Below are positions 25,020 to 37,399 of a stretch of DNA of 64,000 bases, one piece after another. Position numbers and translations under genes: made by a program. How positions within the stretch are numbered: the stretch's first letter is position 1; the number at the start of each line of letters is the position of its first letter. The notes below the pieces were generated by a model. That model saw only the letters and a program-made list of their open reading frames with translations, had not been told where the DNA came from and made no database searches. Location of the stretch: assembly GCF_019925205.1 (NCBI RefSeq), contig NC_083566.1:25048001-25112000 (forward strand), written 5' to 3'. Source of the DNA: Metopolophium dirhodum (Eukaryota; Arthropoda; Insecta; Hemiptera; Aphididae).

Positions 25020-26320
25020 TTTGAATAATATAAAATACCGTTTTAACTGCAGTACACAACATGATATTGTACTAGCCTGTCGTCCTTTTCAAGAGCAAAA
25101 AAAAATAATACGATTAAAAACACTCTCGGGAATTGTTACGCGCGAGCACTCGAAAAATACTCGACTGAAGTTAACGCTGAGTATTGTCCTGTTGTGTTGG
25201 ACAATAGAACGCAACTTTTGATATGAAGTAGTCTTAGACAGCTTTATCACTTTTCATTTTTTTTTTCAATACACTACCATTAAAACTTGACAACTCGCTT
25301 TCATTTTTGACGATCGATCTCAATTATCGATTTAATGGTAATCCTCAATATAAGGGCTACACCTGTTGACGGTAGTGGCGGCATCTTTAACACTCGTCTT
25401 TTATCTATTGTTCCTTATTCAATACCACTAAAAACCCTTTTGGTGTGTTCAATTCATAAAACAAAACGTTAAACTAACAACATAATAACGATAGTTGTAT
25501 AAAATGTTTTTGGGTAGGTAGCAAATAAAAAAATCTTGTATGCCTTCCTTTATAATTGAATTTGGGTAGGTAATTGAATTTTAGGCACCTATAGTAGGTG
25601 ATAAACCACGTTTGGTCCAAAGAAAAAACAGATTTTTTTATATTTCATATTTTATTGAAAAGTACGTTAATGAATGAGTTATACAAACCGTGATTAGATT
25701 CAAATGGTATCAAAGTAAAAATGTTTCCATATATTTTTAGTATATTATTTTTTTCAGACCGGACTTCTAAATATAGCTATCTATAATCGACTTGACGGAT
25801 TTTTAAAGAAAATTAAAAAGTATATTCGTATACGGTATACCCATCAACTATATTTTCTTTTTGAACATTGTGTTATTATTACACCTATAATACCAGTATA
25901 CAGGAACAAATATTAAATATTTAAACTTCGATTTATACTTCTTTGATTTGTATCTCTCAACAAGTAAGTAACGATTTATTGTGAATTGCAAATTTTAAGA
26001 CAGGGCTTAAACGAGTCAAAAAGTTAAAGTCAAGTTACATAACGAGTTACTTTTATTTAAAAGTGTTACAATAATATACTCTAAACTCAGTTTAAAATAA
26101 GAGTTTATTCTTTTTTTCCTCTCGAGTTTTATGAAAATATATATAGAATCTTTATACTTAATACCTATACCATGATTAGTTAAAATAATGAGCTGTTTCT
26201 TTGTCCCCAAGAATTTTCCTCACCTCGATTCTCACTGTACCACCGTCATCACCGTGATTTCGTTATAAAATGTAGATGACCTTTGATCTTTTCTTTTTAT
26301 TTGATCCATTTTATCGCCCT
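25020..26320. other. Intergenic DNA upstream of the receptor gene
   Basis: AT-rich. It must hold the receptor promoter, but no element can be named with confidence. A minus-strand AATATATACT at 25001-25010 is TATA-like but lies only about 11 nt from the ATG. Confidence 0.4.
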
Positions 26321-26326
26321 ACCTTA

Positions 26327-26787
26327 TGTTGTATTAAACGTTTAATACAGGTATAAGTTAAAAGGATGAAGTAATAAGAAATGTTAGTATATAAAAATTA
26401 AAAACTAGGTTAAGAAAACAATATTATAGGTAAAAAGTAGAATACCAAAATAATTCAAATTCTATAAACATTAAAAATATTACATGCAACTAGGTTAAGA
26501 CAACAATTATGTAATATAATAACAATTAAGTATAATTTAATCATAAGACAATCGATATTATTCGATAGTGATCCGATTTTAAGATTAATATATAAGGAAC
26601 ATGCTTAGACAGAAAAGGGTTCTGTGGGTGGTGACCGTGTGACTCGATTACCACTGACCACCGGTGTTAGAGCCAGGTGGTGATCGTGTGACTCGATCGC
26701 CACTGGACGTCAAAGTTTTAATAAAAGTGCTCATTATAATTAATTTGTTCGTTTATTTGTGTACGTCTGTGATCGGCGTATACGACA
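26327..26787 (+). mobile_element. Solo LTR, probably Ty3/gypsy-like
   Basis: A 461-bp segment that starts TGTTGTA and ends TACGACA, an imperfect TG...CA inverted terminus. It is flanked by the 4-bp direct repeat CTTA at 26323-26326 and 26788-26791. A poly(A)-type AATAAA lies near 26721. Two copies of a GTGTGACTCGAT-containing unit at about 26626-26660 and 26675-26707 look like a duplicated U3 enhancer. A perfect 18-bp palindrome, GTATTAAACGTTTAATAC, sits at 26331-26348. No internal coding region or second LTR is present, as expected after LTR-LTR recombination. The superfamily is inferred from the duplication length only. Confidence 0.65.
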
Positions 26788-27887
26788 CTTATTAGTTATT
26801 ATAGACAAAATAATTATCAAGAAAAGCAGATATTCTAACCATTGAAGGTGATGTCATAACACTCATTCACCCTTTTGAATACAAATCGTTTACATTTTCA
26901 CAGTTTTTAGTATTTTGCTTATTTTTAATTATCAAACGTCTAAATAATATTATCCATCTTGTTTGGATTTCCGTTTACTGATTGTACAAAATAATAATCG
27001 AATATGTTTTTTTCTGATTAACGAAAGGAATAGTAATATAGTAATATTTCAAGTAATAAATAATTTTCAACCCCATGTTTTACATGTTTTGTTAAGAAAT
27101 GCTTTTTTTAGAAGTAAAATTCGTTCTAAAATTCAAGCAGCAAACGCCTAGACAAAATTAATTGTATTTAACAGTCAAATTACCCAAAAGCTCTCAAGAA
27201 AAAAATAGTAATGTAAAAAAAAAATAATGGAAAAGAAAAACCGAACCGAATAAAATCCTTCAGTACCTATAATTATTAATTAATTTCACTTTGTTCATCT
27301 CGTGACAAAATATAGAATTGTGTAATATTACATTTTAAAAACGATTATAGAGGATAAGCAGTTAAAACCAAGCAGTTTGTTTACGTTTTTGGACGATCGT
27401 AAGTACATAATATTACGCTAAGGGAATTTACTGAAATTAATTTAAGCTTCATCATAATATTATGATCACTAGGTATAGGTACTATCTAAAATCTATGTTT
27501 TCTCAATAAAAGGGTTAAAACTATTTAAGAATCTATCTGAGCTATGTTATCCTTCTACAAAAAAAAGATAATTAAAACATAGCACTCTACTCAATATTTA
27601 TCCTCTGCAAGGAAAGTCTATGAATTATGTAAAATATGTTTTTGTTAATAAGTAACCATGACAACGAAAACGTCTATTTTGCATAATTGGTTATAAAAAT
27701 AAAATATCAGTACCCAGCCCAAAAACATATTTATGTTAAAAAAATAAACCAACATTTTTATCAAATCAATTATGTATAACTCCATAAGGTACTCAAAATA
27801 TAAAAAGATAGGGACATTTAAGAATGACAATTTATAAAATAAATAAACTAATCAATATATTGTATACAAAATCAATCTTACGTAGCA

Positions 27888-28111
27888 CTAATTGTACCTA
27901 TATTCAATAAAAGGTGGACATGGTTGATAAGTATTTGGAAAGAATAGGAGTGAACAACTGAAGAAATACAATTCAAAATCTGCTGTAGTGGCGGCTTGTT
28001 GTGATTGTGGCAAAAACTCTTGCAGAGTATTATAAGCCAGATTGCCAGAAGAAAAATAAGGAACACTAATAATAATATCATCAATATTCAAATTCTTATC
28101 TCCGTACCAAT
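27888..28111 (-). CDS. Candidate terminal exon of an unrecognised small protein
   Basis: Acceptor GTATCAG|AT fits the phase-1 donor of the upstream candidate exon and opens a 73-codon frame ending in TAG. It reads HWYGDKNLNIDDIIISV and continues with a Gln/Ala/Thr-rich segment, an aromatic stretch and a PPFIEYRYN end. The segment is less AT-rich than its flanks, which favours coding. No domain was recognised. An overlapping frame on the same strand, with a hydrophobic helix (LLLVFLIFLLAIWLIILC), is blocked upstream by a stop and is less likely. Another exon could follow, because a GTACAA donor lies just before the stop. Confidence 0.35.
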
Positions 28112-28307
28112 CTGATACTTATGCTTAATTGCATATAATAATATAATCGATGGTTAAAATGTCTGTAGATATTTATTAAGTAAAAATAATATTAAAACCC
28201 AATTGGAAAATAAAAAAGCTATAAAAAATGTAATATTATACGATTTATTAATTAAAATATAAAAAGAACAAAGAGTAGGATATTATGTATCAAAAGGAAT
28301 TACTAAC

Positions 28308-28381
28308 GCCATCTGTTGCCGTCGAGCTGAAGCATTAGATCCGTCTGACGAACTATAACCGTCGAAAATGAGTGAAGAGTC
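28308..28381 (-). CDS. Candidate internal exon of an unrecognised small protein
   Basis: A 74-bp segment between TTTTACACAG and C|GTTAGT. In the phase that links both neighbours it reads TLHSFSTVIVRQTDLMLQLD followed by GNRW. It is CpG-richer than its surroundings. A second frame (DSSLIFDGYSSSDGSNASAR) is also open but would hit a stop soon after the downstream junction. Confidence 0.35.
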
Positions 28382-28451
28382 CTGTGTAAAATAATTGGAA
28401 TACGAAAATAATAATTATCCAACAACTATAACAAAATTATGTAATATTTTT

Positions 28452-29946
28452 AGATTCTGAGCGAAGCGATGAATGTATTGATTCTACAATGATGTGTGTT
28501 TTTTTTTTATTTTTTTTTTTATTTTATTTTTTATTTTATTTTTTTTTTATTTTTATTTTTTTTTTTATTTTTGTGTCTGTCATCACCTTTTAGGACAGTA
28601 AAAGTGCTCGGATTTTCTTCAATAGTAACTTTTCTGATAGGAAAGTGAATCTAGTTGGTACTTTGGGGGGTCAAAAGTAAAAATTTCTAAGTAGTTTTCA
28701 AAAGCGACGTGAAAAACAAAAGAAAAATTAAGGAAAAACGGGAATTTTTACGCAAAATCTGTTTTCGAGAAAATCGATTTTGGTTTTTGGTGTAACTCTA
28801 AAACCAATGACCGTAGGGACATGAAATTTTGACTGAATGTTTATATTAGCATTTTCTATACACCATAAAATTTACAAAATATTTTGATTCTTTTTGAGCT
28901 GTTTACGGCCATTGTCAGTTTTCAATTTTTTTAGTTTTTTTTTCTATAAATATCAATAAAATTTTATCTGTTGAGTAAAAAAGCTTGAAAATTTAAATGA
29001 AGGCTCCTAGGTTATTGTTTCAAAGGCAGATGAAAAAAATTGAAAATCCTTAGTCACAGTTTTTAATTATAAGCATTTAAAGTTCAAATTTTGACAAAAT
29101 ACGGAAAAATCACGAAAAATAGCAAATTATTTTGATGAGAATTCATAAAAATTTTTCTTTTTAAATCTAAGATTTGAAAATGTAATACAAGATTACTCAT
29201 AAGTTTGTCTACCTTTATCAAAAAAAAAATTTCTAGAAGAAACTTAAATTAAATTTTTATGAGCGTCTGAAATTTATATTTTTACAACATTTGATATTTA
29301 CTCGATTTCTCATGTAACAATTTTCTTATTTTATTGTAATTAAAAAACGAATGACTGTAGATACTTGAAAATTTCACTGAATGTTTATATTAGCATTTTC
29401 TATACACCATAAAATGTTGAAAATATTTTGACTCTTTTTGAGCTGTTTACGAACATTGTCAGTTTTCAATTTTTTTAGTTTTTTTTTCTATAAATATCAA
29501 TAAATTTTTATTTGTTAAGCGTGAAAATTTAATATAAGGCTCCTGATATATCGTTCTAATAGCAGTTGAAAAATATTAAAAATACATAGGCACAATTTTT
29601 TTTTATAAGCATTTAAAGTTCAAATTTTGACAACATTTATCAAATTTATAATTTATTTATTATTTTGTGGTTAAAAATGTATAAAATGTTTAACTTTTAT
29701 GGCTAAAGATTGAAAATTTAAAACAAGGCTCCGAGTAAATAGGTTATATATAAATTACTTTATTCACAATAATATCATCAAATATACTTGGTAAAATCAT
29801 AGGCTGACTGACCGTTTTCGCTCAGAATCGTTTTTCTTATACAATGATATTATATCATTGAATTCAAATTTAACACCATCCATTACAGTGACCCACTTGT
29901 AACCTACTGTACAGCAGAGCGACATCCACTTATCCACCTTTTTTTT
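28452..29946 (-). repeat. Repeat family A, full-length copy
   Basis: Starts AGATTCTGAGCGAAGCGATG, then a T-rich tract and GTGTCTGTCATCACCTTTTA. Two related modules follow about 544 bp apart (the ATGTTTATATTAGCATTTTC word at 28837 and 29381). It ends in the TTCGCTCAGAATCG block, the palindrome and GCAGAGCGACATCCACTTAT. Orientation is opposite to the intron copy. Confidence 0.9.
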
Positions 29947-29999
29947 AATGAAATTATGTAGGTACCCAGATAATTTTATTTATATCTATTTAATCTGTG

Positions 30000-32080
30000 A
30001 CTGTATCTATATTTGTTTCAATTTTTACAAGATCTATTATAGTACCTACTTATTATTTAAGGTTGTAGGTAGGCAGGTTGATAAAATTATATTTAGTAAT
30101 TTACCTATGTAGCTAATACAAAAGTATTTATACTATTATAAACAAATATTGTACAATATTTTATATGTATTCAAAATAATGCATCTGTTATTATCCAATA
30201 CCACAGTATTAACATCGATGACGATTAAATGATTTAGACAGTTGTTATCAGGTATATTATTTACATTCTTATTAGATTCCTATGTGCTTTAATTATAATC
30301 TCTATAAAACCATACATTCATATTACATGCATGATATTATAAGCTAATAGGTACATCGTACATCGTATAATATACATATTACATACATTCCTTTCTTAAC
30401 ACTGTAGGTATTATATAAATTATTATTCTAATAAATATTCAGTTCTGTAAAATATTAAGCGAACGACAATGAAAATGCGATATCAATAATTGGAATATTA
30501 TGTAATATGTATAAATAAATACACTCGATGTAGATATACGGATTCGAGGTAATTACAGACTACAAAGGACTCGAGATCTCACAAACTGAAGAAGTAGAAG
30601 TTAAAGAAAGTAGGTAGGTAGGTAGTAGGTATAAACTGAAAGTAGGTACAATTAATTAGGGTTATAAATGTTGTATAATATACTAAAATAAATGTCACAG
30701 TAAATTGAAATAGGTAATAATATTTAATAATATAACAATAAATTCTTAAAATGTATAGATAAGTATAAGTAATATTTAATATATTAATAATATATTAATA
30801 TGTAACTAGGGACTTGTAATTTCAAATTTGGGAAAAACCAATTTAAAAATTAAATGTATCTTCATACCACAGCTGTGGGGAAAAATACGTATTGCAATTT
30901 CTTAAACATTATTTTATTATTATTATTATTTCTAGTTGGATTAAACGATCGATACAATTGTTTACCTATAATAACATACCTAGATATAAGCTTAAATTAT
31001 GAAATAATCATGTTTATCATAAAGACTTTATGGGTGAACCCGATCACTGATGGGCTCATTTAACAAACTGCTTCAGCATGTAAAATAAATATTGGATAAC
31101 TAATTGCCACATTTAAAACCTATACTCCTGCGAGCAGAAGAATTACGTTGTAAATATCAAATAGTAGTCATGTACAACATAGTCAAAAATATTATTTATA
31201 AAAATATATATATATATATTATATATATTTAAATTACTTTTATTAAAACTAAAAATCAATAACTAGATAGAAAAATGGTTGAGTGGTTGTTCGCGTGAAC
31301 ACAGGGTAAAACATTTTTTTCTTGGTATCCCTCTACTGCCTGCATACCAAATGATTATGGTAGGTACAACACTTTATAGTTCGACGTATATTATACTCAA
31401 GTAATACATCAATCAATTAATACATTTCCATTTAAAATTACATAACATTATAAAATGTAATATGTATCTTAAATCCTAATACATATACTCATACAAGCAT
31501 ACAGACTTAAAAACAAAGTTAAAAAGAAAAATCGTGACAAAGCATACATAGTGTGAAATCAAAAATGGAAGACTTGTCATTTTTCTGTGGAAATTTTCTC
31601 TTCACAAATCAAAATAATTGCTCATGCAAACTGCTTTTACTATACTTAAGTCAAGAACTATATTTACGTATATTATGTGTGTCAGATAAAAAGGGTTACA
31701 ATGAAGTTTGTTACTACTAGGTCATAATATGAGCATTTTTAGTTGTACGTTGAATTAAAATATTTAACAAAAGTTTTATTTGATATTGTCTTATATGGTG
31801 ATTCAATAAAACATAAATTATTCCATGTAAAATTATAATTTATCAAACTTAATCGTTCACTATATACCTATCTGTTTATTCAATAATTATTGTAGTCGAT
31901 AATTTTATATTAGCTTAATAACCATTTTTACGAACCCATTTCAATGTAAAAAATTGCTATTTAAAGGTTACTCTATTTGAATAAATTCAGTTTTAAAAGT
32001 TGTTTATAAAATATTCTTATAACATTTAATCTGTTGTCTGTTTTTTTATGACTTGTGGATCTATGCATATATTAGATTCT
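30000..32080. other. Intergenic or intronic DNA, nothing recognised
   Basis: AT-rich with a short AGGT tandem run at 30611-30631 and an AT dinucleotide run near 31205-31220. If the three-exon model is right, this lies in its first intron. Confidence 0.4.
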
Positions 32081-32083
32081 GGG

Positions 32084-32456
32084 CGGAGCGAGGAAGCTAT
32101 GGTGATTATTTTTTTTTTATCCTGTGTACAAAATTTCTACAAGAAGAAGTGCTTTAGAATAGTAGCTTTGATTTCAACATAATATAGTATCTTATCATTT
32201 AGAAAATTGGATCAAGATGGAACGATTTTAGTTATTTTGTTGTAATTTAGAATATTAATTCAACTTACAGGCTATAGTAAATAATAACAATAATATAATA
32301 TCTGATATCCAGACTGACAAACCGTCTTCGCTCAGAATCGTTTTTCGTATACAATGATATTATATTATCATTGAATTCAAATTTAATACAATCCGTTAAA
32401 CAGTGACCCACTTGTAACCTACTGTACAGCAGAGCGACGTCCACTTATCCACTTTT
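32084..32456 (-). repeat. Repeat family A, short subfamily copy
   Basis: Begins AGATTCTGGGCGGAGCGAGG, a mutated left end. It contains TTTAGTTATTTTGTTGTAAT, shared with the copy at 5.3 kb, and ends with the TTCGCTCAGAATCG, palindrome and GCAGAGCGACGTCCACTTAT blocks. The long internal modules are missing. Confidence 0.8.
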
Positions 32457-34049
32457 AATAATAGGTATGTATTTATATTCATATTCCGGTGCTTATAATA
32501 ACATTTATAATAATATTATATTGTATTTTGAAACCAAGTTCTTATATTTATTTATATAGGTACCTACATGACGGAATGACGCAAAAAGTATACATTGCTA
32601 TAACAGTATAATGTATCGATTATTATTTTGATAACTGTGATGCCGTGAGCTACCTATGTACACAAATTATATTGGTATCATATTACGCTATCTATAAATA
32701 TAATATTCGAAATATCTATCGCCATAGTATTTTCCAGTTCATTTATGCATTTATTTTCATGTGATTCTGAGTGTAGAATGTCAGACACTGATTTAAAAAT
32801 ATATCATAATATTTAATATTGTATAATATTACTGTTTGTTATTCATTTTTATATAAGTTATATAGCAGGTTGAAATAATTGTATCCAAATGTATCGTGTT
32901 TGTATATTAATTATAATAATATTATTGAATATTGTTATCAACGTATAACTAAAAACTAACGTAAATAGCTAAGGATTAGTCCAAATATTAAGTGATTTTG
33001 AAAATTGGTAAATTTGTAATGGTAACTATTTTATCTATTTATAAATAAAAAATGTTTTTCAACCATCTTAGGGTGTAAGGTTTTTGACTTTTTGAGTAAG
33101 TTGAATTTTTTATCTACCTATATAAAACTGAATACCTAAAATATTTTTTTTTTTCAAATTGTTGTCAGGCGTATGTAGCTGCTTTTTACTTATAAATAAA
33201 TTGATATTGCATTGTAGCCCTAAAAACTACATACGCTTATGCGTATCTAGAATCTTTTATGATATACATGATGCATAATACATGAGTATATGGCATATTA
33301 TGTTAACGAATCAGGATCGATCTTTGCATGTGGAATGAAAACTTGTCAGCCTTCTAGTAATCTTCTTATTCTGCAGCAATATGTTTTTTTATGTGATTTA
33401 TGTGGTAATCCACATCAACAAAATATTAAAATGCACTCTATTAATAATTTATTTCTCACAATTGAAATGAAAAGATTGACTATCTGGGTATAACCTCCTT
33501 AAAAAAAGAAATTGCAAGGACTTTTATACAAACTTGTATGTATTTTTGAATAACTTTGATAAACACTTAACACTTTAAAAACACATATTGTATTGAAGTT
33601 TAGGCCATTTACGCACTTCGTATTATATCTAAAACGATATTGAAAAAAACAACTTTATCCCTAGTTTTGATTATACAGAAATTCAGAAACTGTTAAGCTC
33701 ATTATTCACACATAACACAATACAAATGATTTAGGTTAGGTTATGGTATTAGGTATTTGGTATATGGTATTAGGTATTTTTAGTGGTTGATTAGGAAAAG
33801 AAATATAGTAGAGGTACTCTGATGAAACAAAAAAAAAGGTTCATCTTACGCTAATTAATATAATATCTAATTTGCTAGTAAAATTATTTTTAGGCTTTAT
33901 TACATCTTGAAATATATTGCCATAAACCAACAAACATTTTATAACTCATTTTACTTTTTTTAATAGTTTCAACCCTGAGGTGCGTAGACGGTAGACGTTT
34001 GCAGGCAATTCCAGAGGTAATAGAATAGGCACTAGAATTTTTTTAATTA

Positions 34050-34300
34050 ATCAATGATAAAGACGTATAGTTTTTGTTCGGGCCGGGACGATACAAATAT
34101 AGACCGTGCGCCCGGTACCACTAGGATTTCGCGCAACGCTCACACACCGACCGACCTATGTATTTGTGTGTATATCTGTTATAGCTCAGCTAGAATTGGT
34201 TGGGTTCGCCGCGCAAATACTAGTGAGCTATGTGGTGTGGTGATGTGTAAGGTGTGTGTATGCTTAAAAACTAGTGACAAAAAGGGTAAGTCTAATAAAT
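34050..34300 (+). other. GC-richer segment with possible splice donor
   Basis: A locally GC-rich block (CGGGCCGGGACGATAC, GCGCAACGCTCACACACC) ends near a consensus donor-like AAAAAGG|GTAAGT at about 34284. It could be a leader exon or part of a retroelement together with the arrays downstream. The overlapping frames show no protein family. Confidence 0.2.
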
Positions 34301-34460
34301 AAATAAATGAGTAACACGGTTGCTGGTAAAAACGAGTTGCTGTATTGTACACAATGATCAAGAACAGTAATATATAAATCACAGCAACATCAAGTATAAA
34401 ATATAAAAACAATCTAGATAGATAATAATATTGGCCGTTTTAGCTGTAAGCTCGTAAAGG

Positions 34461-34596
34461 TGTAATATAAGCTACTGGCTCAACAATACAATAAACTAAT
34501 AATATGGCAAGCTATTTGAGCTGCTAAAGAATAATATAAATATGTGGCCCAACAATATAATAATTGAAGGCAGCTAATTGAGCTGTAATATAAAAT
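34461..34596. repeat. Two imperfect tandem units of about 68 bp
   Basis: Each unit has the order TAATATAA, GGCYCAACAATAYAATAA, then AGCTATTTGAGCTG or AGCTAATTGAGCTG. The second unit begins near 34529. The inverted AGCT...AGCT words suggest small hairpins. Confidence 0.5.
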
Positions 34597-34768
34597 ATAT
34601 AATAACAATAAATAACTCACAGATCGTGGAGCGTAGACTGGCCAGCTGGTCCTGTAGCTAATCACTAAACAATGTTAACACAATAAATTATGAGCAATAT
34701 AATAATTGACAAGTTACAATAATTGCAAATTATGTATAAGATATGATAATAAATAAAATAAGTCTTCG

Positions 34769-35005
34769 TGGCGATTTGCGCTAACGACAATAAAACAAAT
34801 TCGGTGACGATTCGCGTCCACAACAACGGTATAATAAATAGTAGTTGGCGATTTGCGCTTGCACAATATATTATTATAATAATACTTTAGTAGCGATTAG
34901 CGCTCACTAAAAATGAATTAATAAAAATACAAGGATGGCGATTCGCGCCCACAATTTTCAATATAGTATATAGTAATAATATAAAAAGAATGGCGCTTTT
35001 CGCAC
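34769..35005. repeat. Six-copy array of TGGCGATTYGCGC motif
   Basis: A roughly 14-bp, near-palindromic motif (GCGA-N-TCGC core) recurs in an AT-rich background: TGGCGATTTGCGCT 34769, TGACGATTCGCGTC 34805, TGGCGATTTGCGCT 34846, TAGCGATTAGCGCT 34891, TGGCGATTCGCGCC 34936 and a diverged TGGCGCTTTTCGCAC 34991. Spacers are AT-rich and unrelated, with start-to-start distances of 36 to 55 bp. The conservation of GC motifs against changing spacers suggests protein-binding sites or RNA hairpins. They may belong to the control region of an unrecognised element. Confidence 0.6.
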
Positions 35006-35827
35006 GTAAAAATTATAGTTCTACTTTAACACTACGTAACGGACTGGTGACATCTTGGGCGGCCGTGCTACACGTACCGGCTCGTCCGGCCTTTCAATCT
35101 ACATAATATTATATAACTCACAGCTGACACGGACAATTATATTAAAATAAAAACAATAATATCAACATAATATAGGGACGAACAGGTAACAGATATGTGT
35201 GTGTGTGTGCCGGCCGGTGGCGAGATATGCGTTACGGTCTTATAACAGTTTTAAATATATAACTTTAATTAAGTTAGTCATCAATAATATAAATAAATAC
35301 TATAATTATGTATATTTTTTGTCTAAAATGTCTAAAATCAGTCCTGAATTTTAGTTACCTATAACAAGAAACATGTAGTTGACACCATAGAAGATGCCTA
35401 ACTTTTTAACGTGATTATTAACAGAATACATATTTTATCATTGCACACAAACATTATTTACTAAGCTACGTTTGATAAACTTCATAATTGAGGCTATTTT
35501 TCACTTACAACATTGACTTCTTGTCTTTTAGAACAAATATTCATTGTCTCCTCTATTACTGTACCTATATCATCACCTTGGACTCAATCATTAAACTTAT
35601 TCATTACATAATTATCATGTGCCACTGTATCAGATATAAATAATTACACATATTTTGTAAACTATTTTTATTTAAAAAAAAATATTAACTCAGTATACAA
35701 TTCTTAATAGAATATCTTCATCTGCAACCTAATTAAAAAAAAGAGTATATAATATGTACACTTAATATAAATGAAGACATGTTTCCATAAACTTTTTTTA
35801 ATGTGTCTGTTCGTGGTTATTTTGTAC

Positions 35828-35892
35828 CTGTCGAAGAGAGAAGAGATGTATCGAAAAGCCGTAAAATCGGCCATAGTATCAAAATCACTCAT
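35828..35892 (-). CDS. Candidate first exon of the unrecognised small protein
   Basis: An ATG opens MSDFDTMADFTAFRYISSLF plus a further residue, ending at CGACAG|GTACAA in phase 2. That phase fits the 28381-28308 exon, giving a protein of about 120 residues over three exons. The intron would be 7.4 kb and phase agreement alone occurs by chance one time in three, so the link is weak. An in-frame upstream ATG at 35952 would lengthen the N-terminus by 20 residues. Confidence 0.25.
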
Positions 35893-36900
35893 CACTATAA
35901 TATCATTATGATAATTGATAACTATCATTATTGTTGATAATTTGAAAGGCAACCAATTCTTTCTAAAAATATACCAAAGTTAATTAAATATTATTTTGAA
36001 CAAAGTATTATTCTTTAAGCACATTTTACTTTATTACAAAAATCCAATTCATACAAACACACATAATATTTTTTGAAATAGAATTCAATATTTTTTAAAA
36101 GTACATTTTGGTAACACATACGTTTTATTGTATTGTTTTTTTTTAGTTAATTATGGGTTATAATTAATTTCTCAACTACTAAAAATGACCATTTGAAGTT
36201 AATAATTGGTTTTGATAATAAAATCCTATTCTACATTATTTTATATTATAATTATCATAAACAAAGGTTTGAAAAAAGGGGTTTGCTCGGCATTTTAACA
36301 GACCATTTAATTGGGTTAGTATTTTCTGATCCTACCTAACCTTGCACTTTTATTATCCTCAAAACATGCCATTTTTCTTTATTATAGTTCAGGCTATCGG
36401 GAACACTGCAAACCACATACCTACAATAGATGCAGAAATAATAATATTCCAACAAAATGGTAGTCTTCTTACTCATGTATGTACAATACAGGTACAAATT
36501 CAACGACCAGTTAAAGATTACCTGGGTCATGAATTTTCGTATAAGCGGGAATACGCGGGAATAACGTACTGTCTACCAAGTACCAGACCATTGTGTTTAG
36601 ACTACTTGACTTTTTTCATTAGGGTAATTTTAAATCAAATAATTTTACGATATCCCGAATTAATAAATGTGTTGAACATGATACAATGTTCCTGTATTGC
36701 CTAGACATTACGCCGTTCAATATATAATATTTTTCAAATTTATGCTCAAACAAGCCGGACAAACATTGCCTTCGTCTCTTGATAGTGGTGTATTATTAAA
36801 ATAAATATATTATATAAAGCAACAACAAATCTGAAATCATTAGACTATTGAACTATTACTTTACTGTACACGAACATAATATTATCACAATAAAAATAAA

Positions 36901-37372
36901 AGGGTAAAGTGTTAAGTGGGCAATCGCTCTATTATACAGTTGTAGAGGTTGAGTGTACTTCATCATTGAGTAGGCACTGTAAAGCGTTAAATTTTAATTC
37001 AATAATAAATCAATGTGTACGATGAAAAACGGTTTTGAAAGAAGACATTCTACATTATTGTTAACGAAGGTTACCCAACAATTATTTTATCATAATAGGT
37101 ACCTATTACTATTTTCACAATTACTGTATTTTATTTTTCTTTAGTTTTTCCCGATCGCCCTAAAAAATACTAAACATTTTAAATGTTGACCTCTTACCAA
37201 CTAGTTCCAAACTAAAAAATACCAAGTAGATTCAATTGTCAACCAGAAACATCCATCGCAGTTGATGGTCAGAATATTTTTTTCTATTAGAAACAGTCTT
37301 CAGTCCCAAAAATAAAAAAAACACACATCATTGTAAAATCAATAAATTCATTGCATTGTTTAGAATATAAAA
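36901..37372 (+). repeat. Repeat family A, old degenerate copy
   Basis: Recognisable in order: AAGTGGGCAATCGCTCTATT, TTCAATAATAAATCAATGTG, AAAAACGGTTTTGAAAGAAG, ACCAAGTAGATTCAATTGTC, then ACACACATCATTGTAAAATC near the end. Divergence is much higher than in the full-length copies, and the long modules are lost. Confidence 0.6.
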
Positions 37373-37399
37373 TAGAATAATATATAAAGTAATCATTTT

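Noticed and set aside
33290..33493. A frame with CDLCGNPHQQNIKMH, resembling a zinc finger.
   Set aside because: Spacing does not match a C2H2 finger, and the context is AT-rich with no support.
36342..36704. A 120-codon plus-strand frame with possible TTCAG acceptor and CAT|GTATGT donor.
   Set aside because: There is no recognisable family, no neighbouring exon in phase and a competing minus-strand frame. It is not strong enough to call.
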